Assembly: GCF_001509795.1 (NCBI RefSeq)
Contig: NZ_LLZN01000013.1
Span: 77,022 to 141,021, forward strand
Reading direction: 5' to 3'
DNA: 64,000 nucleotides
Source: Streptomyces sp. NRRL WC-3605
GTDB taxonomy: Bacteria; Actinomycetota; Actinomycetes; Streptomycetales; Streptomycetaceae
Shown: piece by piece, positions 10,126 through 18,772 of the stretch
How positions within the stretch are numbered: the first letter of the stretch is position 1
How the letters are laid out: each line of letters begins with the position of its first letter
Position numbers and translations under genes: made by a program
Notes under the pieces: generated by a model
Told to the model about the DNA's origin: nothing
Databases searched by the model: none
What the model saw: the letters and a program-made list of their open reading frames with translations, nothing else

Positions 10126-10934
10126 GGGGTGTCCTCCTCCATGCGGGCGTCCTCCCGGCGCGTGAGCGTGTACCAGCCGTCGCGGGACATCTCCGTCGCC
10201 GTGAACCCCTCGGCGAACGCCTTGGTGAACACCTCGCGCACGGCCCGCCGCCAGCCGAGGGCCCGCTCGGCGTCCGTGGCCCGTAACGCCACGATGTCCT
10301 GCGGCACCCGGCACCACACGTACCGGTCCCCGGGGTCGCGGCGGGCGAGCGACCCGCCGTCCGGCGCCGGGTGGGTGACGGGCGCGGCCTCGCGCGCGGC
10401 GGTGGTGTCGGTGGTCGTACCAGTGGTCGTTCCGGCGGACGACCGCCGCGTGCCGGTCAGGTCCCAGGTGACCTCCAGCCGGTCGCTCTCGTCGCCGTCG
10501 TTCACGCCGTCGGCCATGGGGCCGTAGAAGTCGACGAGGTAGCCGGTGCCCTCGGCGCCGAGCTTGACGAGGTTGAAGCGGGCGTTGCGGCCGACCAGCG
10601 GGTCGAAGGTCCAGCGCATGGTGCGCGCCCCGAGCCCCAGCGCCCACGCCCGCTGGGCCTCCTTGAGCCGTGGCCCGAGCCCGCGCTCGGCGGCCGCGAG
10701 CAGCGAGTACGCCGCTCTGGCCGCCGGCGGCCCGAACACGGCGACGCAGCCGCCGACGACGCGCTCCCCGTCGTACGCGGCGTGCACCGCACCGCCCGCG
10801 TGGGCGAGGCTGTTCAGCGTCTCGGGCAGCAGCGGCGGCGCGCTGCGCGGCGTCTGCCACACGTCGCTGAAGTAGTCGGCGACGGCGGCGAACCCGGCGG
10901 TGTCGTGGACGGTGCGGATGCTCTCTGAGGTCAT
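10122..10934 (-). CDS. GNAT-family N-acyltransferase with a TTA codon
   Basis: 270 aa from ATG 10934. The fold is a GNAT-type acyl-CoA-dependent acyltransferase; the RMRW-like strand (RTMRWTFDPLVGRNARFN) is typical of the group paired with menC-like genes in actinomycetes. Its stop overlaps the downstream menC-like start, so the two form one translational unit. The Leu codon at 10284-10286 is TTA, decoded only by the bldA tRNA in Streptomyces, so the protein should appear late in development. Its substrate is not known. Confidence 0.75.
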   Translation of the reverse strand: MTSESIRTVHDTAGFAAVADYFSDVWQTPRSAPPLLPETLNSLAHAGGAVHAAYDGERVVGGCVAVFGPPAARAAYSLLAAAERGLGPRLKEAQRAWALGLGARTMRWTFDPLVGRNARFNLVKLGAEGTGYLVDFYGPMADGVNDGDESDRLEVTWDLTGTRRSSAGTTTGTTTDTTAAREAAPVTHPAPDGGSLARRDPGDRYVWCRVPQDIVALRATDAERALGWRRAVREVFTKAFAEGFTATEMSRDGWYTLTRREDARMEEDTP

Positions 10935-11008
10935 GACACGAGTGTCGGAGGTGGCGCGGGGGCTGCCTAGAGGGCCGCACGCCAGGCCCGGGCCGTCCGG
11001 AAGGCGCG

Positions 11009-11650
11009 TCAGCGGAGGGCTTCGGCGACCTCCCGGGCCGCGTCCACGACCCGCTGCCCGACCCGCTCCGGTACGGCGTCGGCCAGCATCACGACGCCCA
11101 CGCTGCCCTCGACCCCGGTGACGCCCACCAGCGGGGCGGCGGCTCCGCTCGCACCGGCCTCCAGCTCGCCGTGGGTCAGGGTGTACCCGGGGCCCTCGGG
11201 GGGCTGCTTCCGGGCGGCGAGGATGGCGCGGCCCGCGGCCCCGCGGTCCAGGGGGTGCCGGAAACCCGCACGGTAGGCCACGTGGTAGTCGGTCCAGGTC
11301 GGCTCCACCACGGCAACGGCCAGCGCCTCGGAGCCGTCCACGAGCGTCAGGTGGGCCGTCGCGCCTATGTCCTCGGCCAGGGAGCGCAGCGCGGGCAGCG
11401 CGGCCTCGCGCACCAGCGGATGCACCTGGCGGCCGAGCCGCAGCACGCCGAGCCCGACGCGGGCGCGGCCCCCGAGGTCGCGGCGTACGAGGGCGTGCTG
11501 TTCGAGCGTGGCGAGCAGCCGGTACACGACGGTCCGGTTCACGCCCAGTTTGGTGGATAGCTCGGTGACGGTCAGTCCGTGGTCCGTATCGGCCAGCAGC
11601 TTGAGGACGCGCAGTCCCCTGTCGAGCGTCTGAGAGGTCTCCGCGGTCAC
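11009..11650 (-). CDS. hpdR: IclR-family transcriptional regulator (candidate HpdR)
   Basis: 213 aa from GTG 11650, chosen because AAGGAG lies eight bases upstream; GTG 11659 overlaps that site. The N-terminal winged helix (SQTLDRGLRVLKLL, then LGVNRTVVYRLLATLEQHAL) and the C-terminal effector-binding domain with VAYRAGFRHPL are standard for IclR. Its position about 7 kb from hppD matches S. coelicolor SCO2935, recalled as HpdR, repressor of hppD. The family call is firm; the name rests on synteny. Confidence 0.75.
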   Translation of the reverse strand: MTAETSQTLDRGLRVLKLLADTDHGLTVTELSTKLGVNRTVVYRLLATLEQHALVRRDLGGRARVGLGVLRLGRQVHPLVREAALPALRSLAEDIGATAHLTLVDGSEALAVAVVEPTWTDYHVAYRAGFRHPLDRGAAGRAILAARKQPPEGPGYTLTHGELEAGASGAAAPLVGVTGVEGSVGVVMLADAVPERVGQRVVDAAREVAEALR

Positions 11651-12022
11651 GACGCCCACTCCTTAGTGGTGAGGTCGACGGCCTCGTCGCGGCGGATGCG
11701 TCACCGAGTCCCGTCGGTCACGCGCTTCAGAGGCCGCCGATCGGCCGGCGGTCCGGCCTTCCGGACCGCGTCGCTTCACGGCTGCGCTCCGCGGCGGCGC
11801 TGCCACGGGGCGTATGCGTAGGCGGACATTAGCGAAGCCGGTTCGCTGAGCGGAAGGCTCCGTCCAGAATCCGGGCATGCGCTGGTACGGACCGCACGGG
11901 TTCGCCCGTATATGTGCGGCGCACCGGGTTACGGGAGGGGCGTGGGGTGTCCGGTGGGGCGCGCGCCGTCGCGGTACGGGGCGCGCGCCGGGGTCACCGT
12001 ATCGAGGTGGCGGACGCGAGGA
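11651..12022. other. Intergenic stretch between the helicase 3' end and the IclR start
   Basis: 372 bp upstream of the leftward IclR gene. It should contain that gene's promoter and the helicase terminator. Short open frames here lack coding bias or ribosome sites. Apart from short GC-rich inverted repeats around 11734-11752, nothing convincing is seen. Confidence 0.4.
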
Positions 12023-13813
12023 TCACCGCATCCGGGTGGCCCACTCCTGCACCTTGGCGATCCGCTGGCGCAGCTGCCCGGCCGTCGCCTCGGCGCTCGG
12101 CGGTCCCCCGCACACGCGCCGCAGCTCCGTGTGGATGACGCCGTGCGGCTTGCCGCTCTGATGGACGTAGGCGGAGACCATCGTGTTGAGCTGCTTGCGC
12201 AGCTCCATCATCTCCTTGTGCGAGACGACGGGGCGCCGCTCGGCGGGCAGTTCGAGCAGGTCGGCCTCGGCGTCCGGCTTCTTGCGGCTGTGCGCGATCT
12301 GCCGGGCCTGCCGCTTCTGGAGCAGCATTTGCACCTGGTCCGGCTCCAGCAGCCCGGGGATGCCGAGGTAGTCCTGCTCCTCCTCGCTGCCCGGGTGGGC
12401 CTGCATGCCGAACTCGGCGCCGTCGTAGAGGACCCGGTCGAAGACGGCGTCGGACTCCAGCGCCTCGAAGGGCAGCATGTCCTGCTCGCCGGTCTCCTCG
12501 TCCTGCTCCTTGTTCGCCTCCTCCATCTCCTTCTCGGACTCGGCGTACGGGTCCTCCTCGCCCTCCTTCTTCGGCTTGTCGAGGGCGTGGTCGCGCTCGA
12601 CCTCCATCTCGTTGGCGAAGGTGAGCAGGTCGGGCACGGTCGGCAGGAAGACGGACGCCGTCTCGCCGCGCCGCCTGGACCGTACGAAACGGCCGACGGC
12701 CTGCGCGAAGAAGAGCGGCGTGGAGATCGTGGTGGCGTAGACGCCGACCGCGAGGCGGGGCACGTCGACGCCCTCGGACACCATGCGGACCGCCACCATC
12801 CAGCGGTCCTCGCTGCCGCTGAAGTCGTCGATCCGCTTCGAGGCGCCGGCGTCGTCGGACAGCACGAGGGTCGCCTTGTGCCCGGTGATCTCGCGGATCA
12901 GTTTGGCGTAGGCGCGGGCGGAGTCCTGGTCCGAGGCGATGACGAGGGCCCCGGCGTCCGGGATGGCCTTGCGCACCTCGGTCAGCCGCTGGTCGGCGGC
13001 GCGCAGCACGGACGGCATCCAGTCGCCGCGCGGGTCCAGGGCGGTCCGCCAGGCCTGGCTGATCGCGTCCTTGGTCATCGGCTCGCCGAGGCGGGCGGCG
13101 ATCTCGTCGCCGGCCTTGGTGCGCCAGCGCATGTTGCCGCTGTAGGAGAGGAAGATGACGGGCCGCACGACGTGGTCCGCGAGCGCGTTGCCGTACCCGT
13201 AGGTGTAGTCGGCGGCGGAGCGGCGGATGCCGTCGTTCCCCTCCTCGTACGTGACGAACGGGATGGGGTTGGTGTCGGACCGGAAGGGCGTACCGGTCAG
13301 GCAGAGCCGGCGGGTGGCCGGCTCGAAGGCCTCCAGGCACGCCTCGCCCCACGACTTCGAGTCACCGGCGTGGTGGATCTCGTCGAGGATGACGAGGGTC
13401 TTGCGCTGCTCGACGCGGTTGCGGTGCAGCATGGGGCGCACGCCGACGCCCGCGTACGTCACGGCGACGCCGTGGTAGTCCTTGCCGAGCGGGCCGGCGC
13501 TGTACTCGGGGTCCAGCTTGATACCTATGCGCGCCGCCGCTTCCGCCCACTGCTTCTTCAGGTGCTCGGTCGGCGCGACCACCGTGACCTGCTGCACGAC
13601 GTGGTGGTGCAGCAGCCAGGAGGCGAGGGTGAGGGCGAAGGTCGTCTTTCCGGCGCCGGGCGTGGCGACCGCGAGGAAGTCGCGCGGCTGCTCCTGGATG
13701 TACTTCTCCATCGCACCCTGCTGCCAGGCGCGCAGCTTGCTCGCGGTGCCCCAGGGGGCCCGTCCGGGGAAGGCGGGGGAAAGGTGGTGGGAGGAGGCGG
13801 CGGTGGTAGTCAC
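12023..13813 (-). CDS. DEAD/DEAH-type superfamily 2 helicase
   Basis: 596 aa from ATG 13813. Motif I TPGAGKTT (residues 51-58), motif II DEIH (144-147), motif III LTGTPFRSD, and motif VI around QAVGRFVRSRRRG identify a ResIII-like SF2 ATPase. The C-terminal helicase domain is followed by an acidic region (about residues 400-450, many Glu/Asp) and a basic tail. It stands alone, so a general DNA or RNA remodelling role is likely; no methylase or specificity partner is nearby to make it a restriction enzyme. Confidence 0.88.
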   Translation of the reverse strand: MTTTAASSHHLSPAFPGRAPWGTASKLRAWQQGAMEKYIQEQPRDFLAVATPGAGKTTFALTLASWLLHHHVVQQVTVVAPTEHLKKQWAEAAARIGIKLDPEYSAGPLGKDYHGVAVTYAGVGVRPMLHRNRVEQRKTLVILDEIHHAGDSKSWGEACLEAFEPATRRLCLTGTPFRSDTNPIPFVTYEEGNDGIRRSAADYTYGYGNALADHVVRPVIFLSYSGNMRWRTKAGDEIAARLGEPMTKDAISQAWRTALDPRGDWMPSVLRAADQRLTEVRKAIPDAGALVIASDQDSARAYAKLIREITGHKATLVLSDDAGASKRIDDFSGSEDRWMVAVRMVSEGVDVPRLAVGVYATTISTPLFFAQAVGRFVRSRRRGETASVFLPTVPDLLTFANEMEVERDHALDKPKKEGEEDPYAESEKEMEEANKEQDEETGEQDMLPFEALESDAVFDRVLYDGAEFGMQAHPGSEEEQDYLGIPGLLEPDQVQMLLQKRQARQIAHSRKKPDAEADLLELPAERRPVVSHKEMMELRKQLNTMVSAYVHQSGKPHGVIHTELRRVCGGPPSAEATAGQLRQRIAKVQEWATRMR

Positions 13814-13990
13814 GGTCTCCGTACGGGGGTCGGTTCAAGGGCCACGCCGATCCGCTGGGCGGGCGGCTGGGCCTGCGTATGACAACCGGGCCACCCTACC
13901 GGCGGCCCGGCACCGGCCCGACTCGGACGGGGCCGGGTCACACGCGGGTGGGACTGACGTCACAACGGGAAAGGCCCACGGGGGGTGGGT

Positions 13991-14140
13991 TCAGCGCTCC
14001 CGGAGCCGGGTGGTCACCCATCCGCCCGGCTCAGTGCTCCCGGAGCCGGGGTGGTCACCACCCCGCCCCGCTCAGTTCTCCCGGAGCCGGGTGGTCACCC
14101 AGGAGTCGGGCTCAGTTCTCCCGGAGCCGGGTGGTCACCC
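13991..14140. repeat. Four tandem copies of the exporter gene's 3' end (40-41 bp period)
   Basis: A unit beginning tcag then ctcccggagccgg starts at 13991, 14031, 14072 and 14112. The copy at 14112 is the real C-terminal end of the MFS gene (leftward, encoding WVTTRLREN plus stop). The copy at 14072 would encode the same residues and stop, and the two outer copies have drifted. The rest of the 298-bp gap (13814-13990) holds the helicase promoter region and nothing else recognisable. Confidence 0.85.
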
Positions 14141-15566
14141 AGGCGCCCACCAGGGCGACCGCCGCCATCGGCAGGAACACCGCAGCGAAGGCCGCCGGGT
14201 GCGAACCGGCGCCGGACGTGTCGAGCGGGGCGTGGCTCAGCGCGCCACCGCCCAGCGCGGCGAACGCGGCGCCGCCCGCCGCCAGCAGGACGACGTTCGA
14301 CAGGGCGTCGGAGATCTGGAGGGCGGCGGAGTTGGTACCGGCCTCCTCGGGGGCGGAGAGCTTGAGCAGCAGCACGCTGGTGGAGGAGATCACCAGGCCC
14401 ATGCCGAAGCAGCCGAAGGCCCAGGCCACGGCGAGCGTCCAGGCGGGCACGGACTGGATGAGCACGCTCGGCGCCGCCGCCACGGCCGCGGCGACCAGCA
14501 CCATCCCGGCGGTCGCCAGCCGCTCCCGGTACGGCTCCACGCGCGGCCGGGACTGCACCCAGGAACCCAGCGCCCAGGTGACCCCGCCGGCCGCGAGCGA
14601 GAAGCCGGCGAGCGTCGGCGACAGACCCCGCTGGGTGACCAGCATCAGCGGCACGAAGGACTCGGCCGCGATGAAGGACCCGGCGGCCACGCCGCGCAGC
14701 AGGACCACGGACGGCAGGCCCCGCGCCGCCCGGTAGGTGCCGCGCGGGAGCAGTCCGAGCGCGGCCGGCACGAGGAGCGCGGCGCCCAGGGCGCCGGGGA
14801 CGAGGGAGATCCACCTGAGGTCCTGGGCGGCGTACTGCAGCAGCCCGGCGCCGAAGGAGATCGCGAGGGCGAGCCGGATGCGGCGCCGGTCGAAGGAGGC
14901 GTCGGCCCCGGCACCCGGCACGGGTCCGGCGGCGCGGCGGCGTATCTGCGGCAGGGCGAGGGCCAGCGGGAGGAGCACCAGCACGGGGATGCCGACGAAC
15001 ACCCACCGCCAGCCCAGGTGCTCGGTGACCGCGCCGGAGGCCAGCGGGCCCACGATCGACGGCACGACCCAGCTCGCGGCGAACGCCGCCATGATCGCCG
15101 GGCGCAGCCGTTCGGGGTAGGCGCGGCCGACGACGACGTACAGGGCGACGATGACGAGTCCGCCGCCGAACCCCTGGACGGCCCGGCCGAGGATGAACAG
15201 CCACATGGCGCCCGCGGTGCCGGATAGCAGGAGCCCCGCCCCGAACGCGGCGATTCCGCAGGTCAGCGGCGCGAGCGGCCCGCGCCGGTCGGACCACTGG
15301 CCCGACAGCACCATGCCGAACAGGCTGGTGGTGAAGTACCCGGAGAACGCGAAGGCGTACAGCGACACCCCGTCCAGCTCGCGCGCGGCGACCGGCATCG
15401 CCGTGCCGACGGCGGTCGCCTCGAAGGCGATGAGGAGCACGACGGAGACGATCCCGATGCTCAGGGCCCGGTACGACCGCCCCAGCACGGTCTCCTCCGG
15501 CGCGGCGGCGGAGGGGACGGCGGACGTCTTGGCGACATCGGTGTCGCGCGGCTCGAGGGCAGTCAT
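14112..15566 (-). CDS. MFS drug-exporter-like transporter
   Basis: 484 aa from ATG 15566; a start further upstream adds ten residues. About 13-14 hydrophobic helices, the loop GQWSDRRGPLAP between helices 2 and 3 (the family DxxGRR/K motif region) and PSIVGPLASG in helix 5 point to the 14-TM DHA2-like multidrug exporters. A hydrophilic loop with Gly/Ala/Pro lies mid-protein. It is a single gene. The last nine codons and stop are the source of the downstream tandem repeats. Confidence 0.85.
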   Translation of the reverse strand: MTALEPRDTDVAKTSAVPSAAAPEETVLGRSYRALSIGIVSVVLLIAFEATAVGTAMPVAARELDGVSLYAFAFSGYFTTSLFGMVLSGQWSDRRGPLAPLTCGIAAFGAGLLLSGTAGAMWLFILGRAVQGFGGGLVIVALYVVVGRAYPERLRPAIMAAFAASWVVPSIVGPLASGAVTEHLGWRWVFVGIPVLVLLPLALALPQIRRRAAGPVPGAGADASFDRRRIRLALAISFGAGLLQYAAQDLRWISLVPGALGAALLVPAALGLLPRGTYRAARGLPSVVLLRGVAAGSFIAAESFVPLMLVTQRGLSPTLAGFSLAAGGVTWALGSWVQSRPRVEPYRERLATAGMVLVAAAVAAAPSVLIQSVPAWTLAVAWAFGCFGMGLVISSTSVLLLKLSAPEEAGTNSAALQISDALSNVVLLAAGGAAFAALGGGALSHAPLDTSGAGSHPAAFAAVFLPMAAVALVGAWVTTRLREN

Positions 15567-15705
15567 GGTCGCCAGAGTAAGGGCCGTGACTGACATTGAC
15601 CCCTGTCGGGGGCCTCACCTCCTCTGGGACCTTGGTCGTACGACCGCCACTCCCCGCCATTCATGAACGCGGCATGGCAGTCACATTGCACCCCGCCCGT
15701 TTCCC

Positions 15706-15735
15706 TTGAGCCGCGTCCCACCCGGCCCGTACGGT
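15706..15735 (+). promoter_or_regulatory. Possible sigma-70-type promoter for tRNA-Cys
   Basis: TTGAGC (15706-15711) and TACGGT (15730-15735) are spaced by 18 bp and sit about 40 bp before the tRNA 5' end, a plausible HrdB-type promoter. Not proven; Streptomyces -35/-10 matches arise by chance. Confidence 0.4.
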
Positions 15736-15774
15736 CGAACCACCGACCAGGCCCGGCCCACCGGACCTGCGAAC

Positions 15775-15846
15775 GGCCGTGTGCCCGAGTGGTTCAGGGA
15801 CTCGCCTGCAAAGCGAGTTACGCGGGTTCGATTCCCGCCACGGCCT
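15775..15846 (+). tRNA. tRNA-Cys (anticodon GCA)
   Basis: A complete 72-nt cloverleaf: acceptor stem GGCCGTG (15775-15781) pairs with CACGGCC (15839-15845), followed by discriminator T at 15846. The anticodon stem CTCGC/GCGAG encloses the loop CTGCAAA with anticodon GCA at 15808-15810. The T arm GCGGG-TTCGATT-CCCGC is canonical. The 3' CCA is not encoded. No integrase or partial duplicate of the tRNA end was seen nearby. Confidence 0.97.
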
Positions 15847-15852
15847 CCGGAG

Positions 15853-15882
15853 CACGACCAGGCGAGGCACGACCAGGCGAGG
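15853..15882. repeat. 15-bp tandem duplication just after tRNA-Cys
   Basis: cacgaccaggcgagg is present twice head to tail (15853-15867 and 15868-15882), between the tRNA and its terminator hairpin. Confidence 0.8.
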
Positions 15883-15886
15883 CATG

Positions 15887-15911
15887 GGGCGGCACCTCTG
15901 AGGTGCCGCCC
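15887..15911 (+). terminator. Terminator hairpin after tRNA-Cys
   Basis: gggcggcacctc (15887-15898) and its exact complement (15900-15911) form a strong hairpin, followed by CGTTTCC. Position directly behind the tRNA supports termination. Confidence 0.75.
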
Positions 15912-16060
15912 GTTTCCGCACCGGTGCCTCCTCGCCCCACAACTCCTCCCCCGTCCCTCCGCACACAGGAGCACAACCCTCCGCCACCGCCGGGGGTCCT
16001 CCTGGTGTCGGGGTTCTGGCCTCGGCCGCCGTGCTTCCTGTCCACCGAGGAGACCCACCC

Positions 16061-17290
16061 GTGCGCCAGCGCATCCGCACCTCGCACCTTCGTACCTCGG
16101 CCGCCCTCGTGGCCGCCGCCGCGATCGCCGCCGCCGTTCCCGCGCTCGCCGCTCCCTCGGCGTACGCGGAGGAGGGTGCGGCGGACCTGGTGATATCGGA
16201 GCTGCCGAAGACGTCTCCGAAGCCGGGCGAGGTGTACGACGAGAACGTCGTCGTCACCAACAAGGGCACCGCCGCCGCGGACGGGCTCACCTTCCGGGTC
16301 CGGCTGACCCGTGGGCTGGACTTCCCGTCGCAGGTGCCGGGGTGCACCTACTCGACCGTCGAGGACCAGGTCCGCCAGGCGCTGTGCGAGATCGACGAGG
16401 TCATCGAGCCGGGCGCCTCCATCGAGACACCCGTGCGGTTCAAGGCGCTGCCCAACGCCCTGATGGAGGCCGTCGAGTACGGCACCGGGGCCACCGGTGA
16501 GGCCCCGGGCGAGGGGTACGGCGACAGCCACCGTCGGCTCGCGCTGACGGCGGACAGTTCGGCCGACCTGGCGGCCGTCGGGGAGGACACCGAGGCCCTG
16601 GCCGGTGACCGGCAGTCGATCACCGTGCGGCTGCGCAACGACGGGCCCGGCTGGATCCGGAACCAGGAGAGCGACGACCAGCCGGCGCTGATGGTCCGCA
16701 TCCCGAAGGGCACCACCGCCTCGATGGCGCCGAAGCAGTGCGCGCCGTTCGGCATCGACGGACCGAACGCGCCGGGCGGGACGCCGGGCAAGTCGACGTA
16801 CGTCTGCACGCCGGACGACAACACGCTCGACGTCGGTGAGGAGGCGCTGTTCACGATCATGCTGGAGATCGGCAAGGACACCGAGACGACGACCGGTGAG
16901 GTGAAGGCGACGTCGGTGTACGACATCCACCCCGCCTTCGACAAGAACCCCGCCAACGACAAGGACGTCATCCGCGTCGCCATCCCGACGGACTACGAGC
17001 CCGAGCCGACGCCCTCCGGCTCGTCCGCCACCGGGGGTGGCTCGGCGGACGGCGGCTCCACCGGCGGCGGCAACGACCCGTCCGGCCAGACCACCGGTGG
17101 CTCCGGGAGCTCCGGTGGGGCAGGCAGTGGCTCGGCGGTTGGCTCCACCACCGGTTCCGTCGATGGCAACCTCGCGAGCACCGGCTCGGACGGCACCCCG
17201 CTGATCGCGGGCGCCGCTGCCGCCGCCTCGGCCCTGGGCGCCGGCCTCTTCCTGGCCGTCCGCCGGCGGCGCGCCGCCCGGTCCAGCTGA
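16061..17290 (+). CDS. LAXTG-type sortase-anchored cell-wall protein
   Basis: 409 aa from GTG 16061, with GAGGAG about eight bases upstream; an earlier ATG at 16031 lacks this. Residues 1-35 are a signal peptide ending near AYAEE. The body has DUF11/CARDB-like beta-rich domains (about residues 45-310), then a Gly/Ser-rich linker. The sorting signal LASTG is at 371-375, followed by a hydrophobic helix and RRRRAARSS. LAXTG is the signature used by class E sortases of streptomycetes, so the mature protein should be linked to peptidoglycan. Function of the ectodomain unknown. Confidence 0.87.
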   Translation: MRQRIRTSHLRTSAALVAAAAIAAAVPALAAPSAYAEEGAADLVISELPKTSPKPGEVYDENVVVTNKGTAAADGLTFRVRLTRGLDFPSQVPGCTYSTVEDQVRQALCEIDEVIEPGASIETPVRFKALPNALMEAVEYGTGATGEAPGEGYGDSHRRLALTADSSADLAAVGEDTEALAGDRQSITVRLRNDGPGWIRNQESDDQPALMVRIPKGTTASMAPKQCAPFGIDGPNAPGGTPGKSTYVCTPDDNTLDVGEEALFTIMLEIGKDTETTTGEVKATSVYDIHPAFDKNPANDKDVIRVAIPTDYEPEPTPSGSSATGGGSADGGSTGGGNDPSGQTTGGSGSSGGAGSGSAVGSTTGSVDGNLASTGSDGTPLIAGAAAAASALGAGLFLAVRRRRAARSS

Positions 17291-17299
17291 CGGGCACAC

Positions 17300-17330
17300 C
17301 CGCTCCTGGGGCCGGCGGTCCCAGGAGCGG
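17300..17330. terminator. Bidirectional hairpin between convergent genes
   Basis: An 11-bp perfect stem (17300-17310 with 17320-17330) with a 9-base loop fills the 52-bp gap between the stop of the LAXTG gene and the stop of the SUKH-like gene. Confidence 0.75.
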
Positions 17331-17342
17331 TCCCCGGTCGGT

Positions 17343-18530
17343 TCAGCGGGCGCAGGACTCCAGTACGCCGACCGTCTCGTCCTGGAAGGCCTCAGTCCAG
17401 TAGTGGCGGGCCGCGCCGTCCGTCGCCGTGCCCGTCGGGTCGACCGTGGAGAGGACCTGGAGCATCGTCATCGCCAGCTGGTCGTAGGTGGCGGTCGTCA
17501 GCTCGTGGTGGGACTCCGCGTCGATCGCCCGCTCGCGGTGCAGCAGCCAGAGGGTGAAGGCGAGCGTGGAGACGTCCGTGTTCAGCGGGTACAGGCGTCC
17601 CTCGCGCTCGCTCCAGTGCAGGACGGCACCGGTCACGCCGTCGAGGACGAGGCTGCCGTCCTCCGCGAGGTCGCCGAGGCGGATCAAGGACGCGGCGAGG
17701 GGCGGCAGTTCGGCCGGGGTCTCGCGGTCGGTGTCGTACTCGTCCAGGGTGGCCAGCGGCGCGTCGGTGTCCAGGGTGAACAGGAAACCGCCCTCCGGCA
17801 GGCCCACTTCGCGCAGGAAGCGGCGGGTGGGCTCGTGGCCGAGGGCGGACGGGAAGTCGACCTCCTCGAAGCGGACCACCGCGCGCCGGCCGAACTCCTC
17901 GTCCAGCAGCCGCGCCGGCAGGTCCAGGGCCAGCCCGGACTGCCCGGCGCGGCCCGCGACGAGCGCGAGCGGCCGGATCAGCGCCGCCATCTTCCAGAAC
18001 GGGGCGGGCTCGCCGTCCGTGCCCTCCTCGAACACCGACAGCAGATGCCGGGACGCCTCCGCGACCGCCTTGGTGCCGTACCGCCCGGCGTACGAGGCGA
18101 ACTGGCCGCGCAGACCCGCGAGTTCGTCCGTGGCCTCGGCGAAGCGGACCAGGGTGCGCAGGGAGGGCGCCAGGGCGCGGCGGTCCATCAGCTCGGGCCG
18201 GTCGTGCAGCAGATGGGTCGTGGAGACCTCGCCGGTCGCGCCGTCGAGGAGTACGGACTCGGTCTCGCGGCCGCCGGGGCCGAGCAGTCCGCCTATCACC
18301 AGCTGGTCGCGCAGCTCGGCCGTGAGCCGGCCCGCGTCCCCGGTGGAGTCGGCGACCGTGCGCAGGCCGGCACGGGACAGCTCGGCGAAGCTCAGCACCG
18401 AGTTGCCGCCGGGGAGTCCGGGGCCGGTCAGCCAGCGCCGCGTGGACGCGTGGGTGACGTACGGATCGAGCTCGGGCTCGGACAGGATGATCGTCCGGTC
18501 ACCCGCCTGGGTCGTGATCGTCGTGCTCAT
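17343..18530 (-). CDS. SUKH-4-like immunity protein
   Basis: 395 aa from ATG 18530. It lacks a signal peptide or membrane segment. The sequence pattern (PTRRFLREVGLPEGGFLFTLD, then LIRLGDLAEDGSLVLDGVTGAVLHW) fits the SUKH/SMI1 fold, where such proteins neutralise nuclease or deaminase toxins of polymorphic toxin systems. The N-terminal half (residues 30-150) appears to repeat a similar unit, suggesting two SUKH domains. No toxin gene is adjacent. The family call is from pattern recognition and should be treated as moderate. Confidence 0.6.
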   Translation of the reverse strand: MSTTITTQAGDRTIILSEPELDPYVTHASTRRWLTGPGLPGGNSVLSFAELSRAGLRTVADSTGDAGRLTAELRDQLVIGGLLGPGGRETESVLLDGATGEVSTTHLLHDRPELMDRRALAPSLRTLVRFAEATDELAGLRGQFASYAGRYGTKAVAEASRHLLSVFEEGTDGEPAPFWKMAALIRPLALVAGRAGQSGLALDLPARLLDEEFGRRAVVRFEEVDFPSALGHEPTRRFLREVGLPEGGFLFTLDTDAPLATLDEYDTDRETPAELPPLAASLIRLGDLAEDGSLVLDGVTGAVLHWSEREGRLYPLNTDVSTLAFTLWLLHRERAIDAESHHELTTATYDQLAMTMLQVLSTVDPTGTATDGAARHYWTEAFQDETVGVLESCAR

Positions 18531-18772
18531 GGCTCCCCCGCATGCGCTTGCTCACCGCCCCTGGGCACGACACGCCTGTCCGGCCGGTCACCGCATCCGG
18601 CCGTCGTCCCCACTGCCCAGAACACTACGCGCCACCACTGACATCGCACCGGGCCCGGCACGGCCACGGAGAGCGCTTCACCTCAGTAGACGCCCGAGCA
18701 CCCCGGGTACGTTCCCACAACGCGCCGTTTTCCGCGGGAGATCGGGCCCGGCGGCACGTCCACCGGGTCCGG

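Noticed and set aside
12023..13813. Restriction-modification or phage defence helicase
   Set aside because: No methylase, nuclease or defence partner lies on either side.
15775..15846. tRNA-Cys as the attachment site of an integrated element
   Set aside because: No integrase, no duplicated tRNA 3' end and no foreign-looking genes near it.
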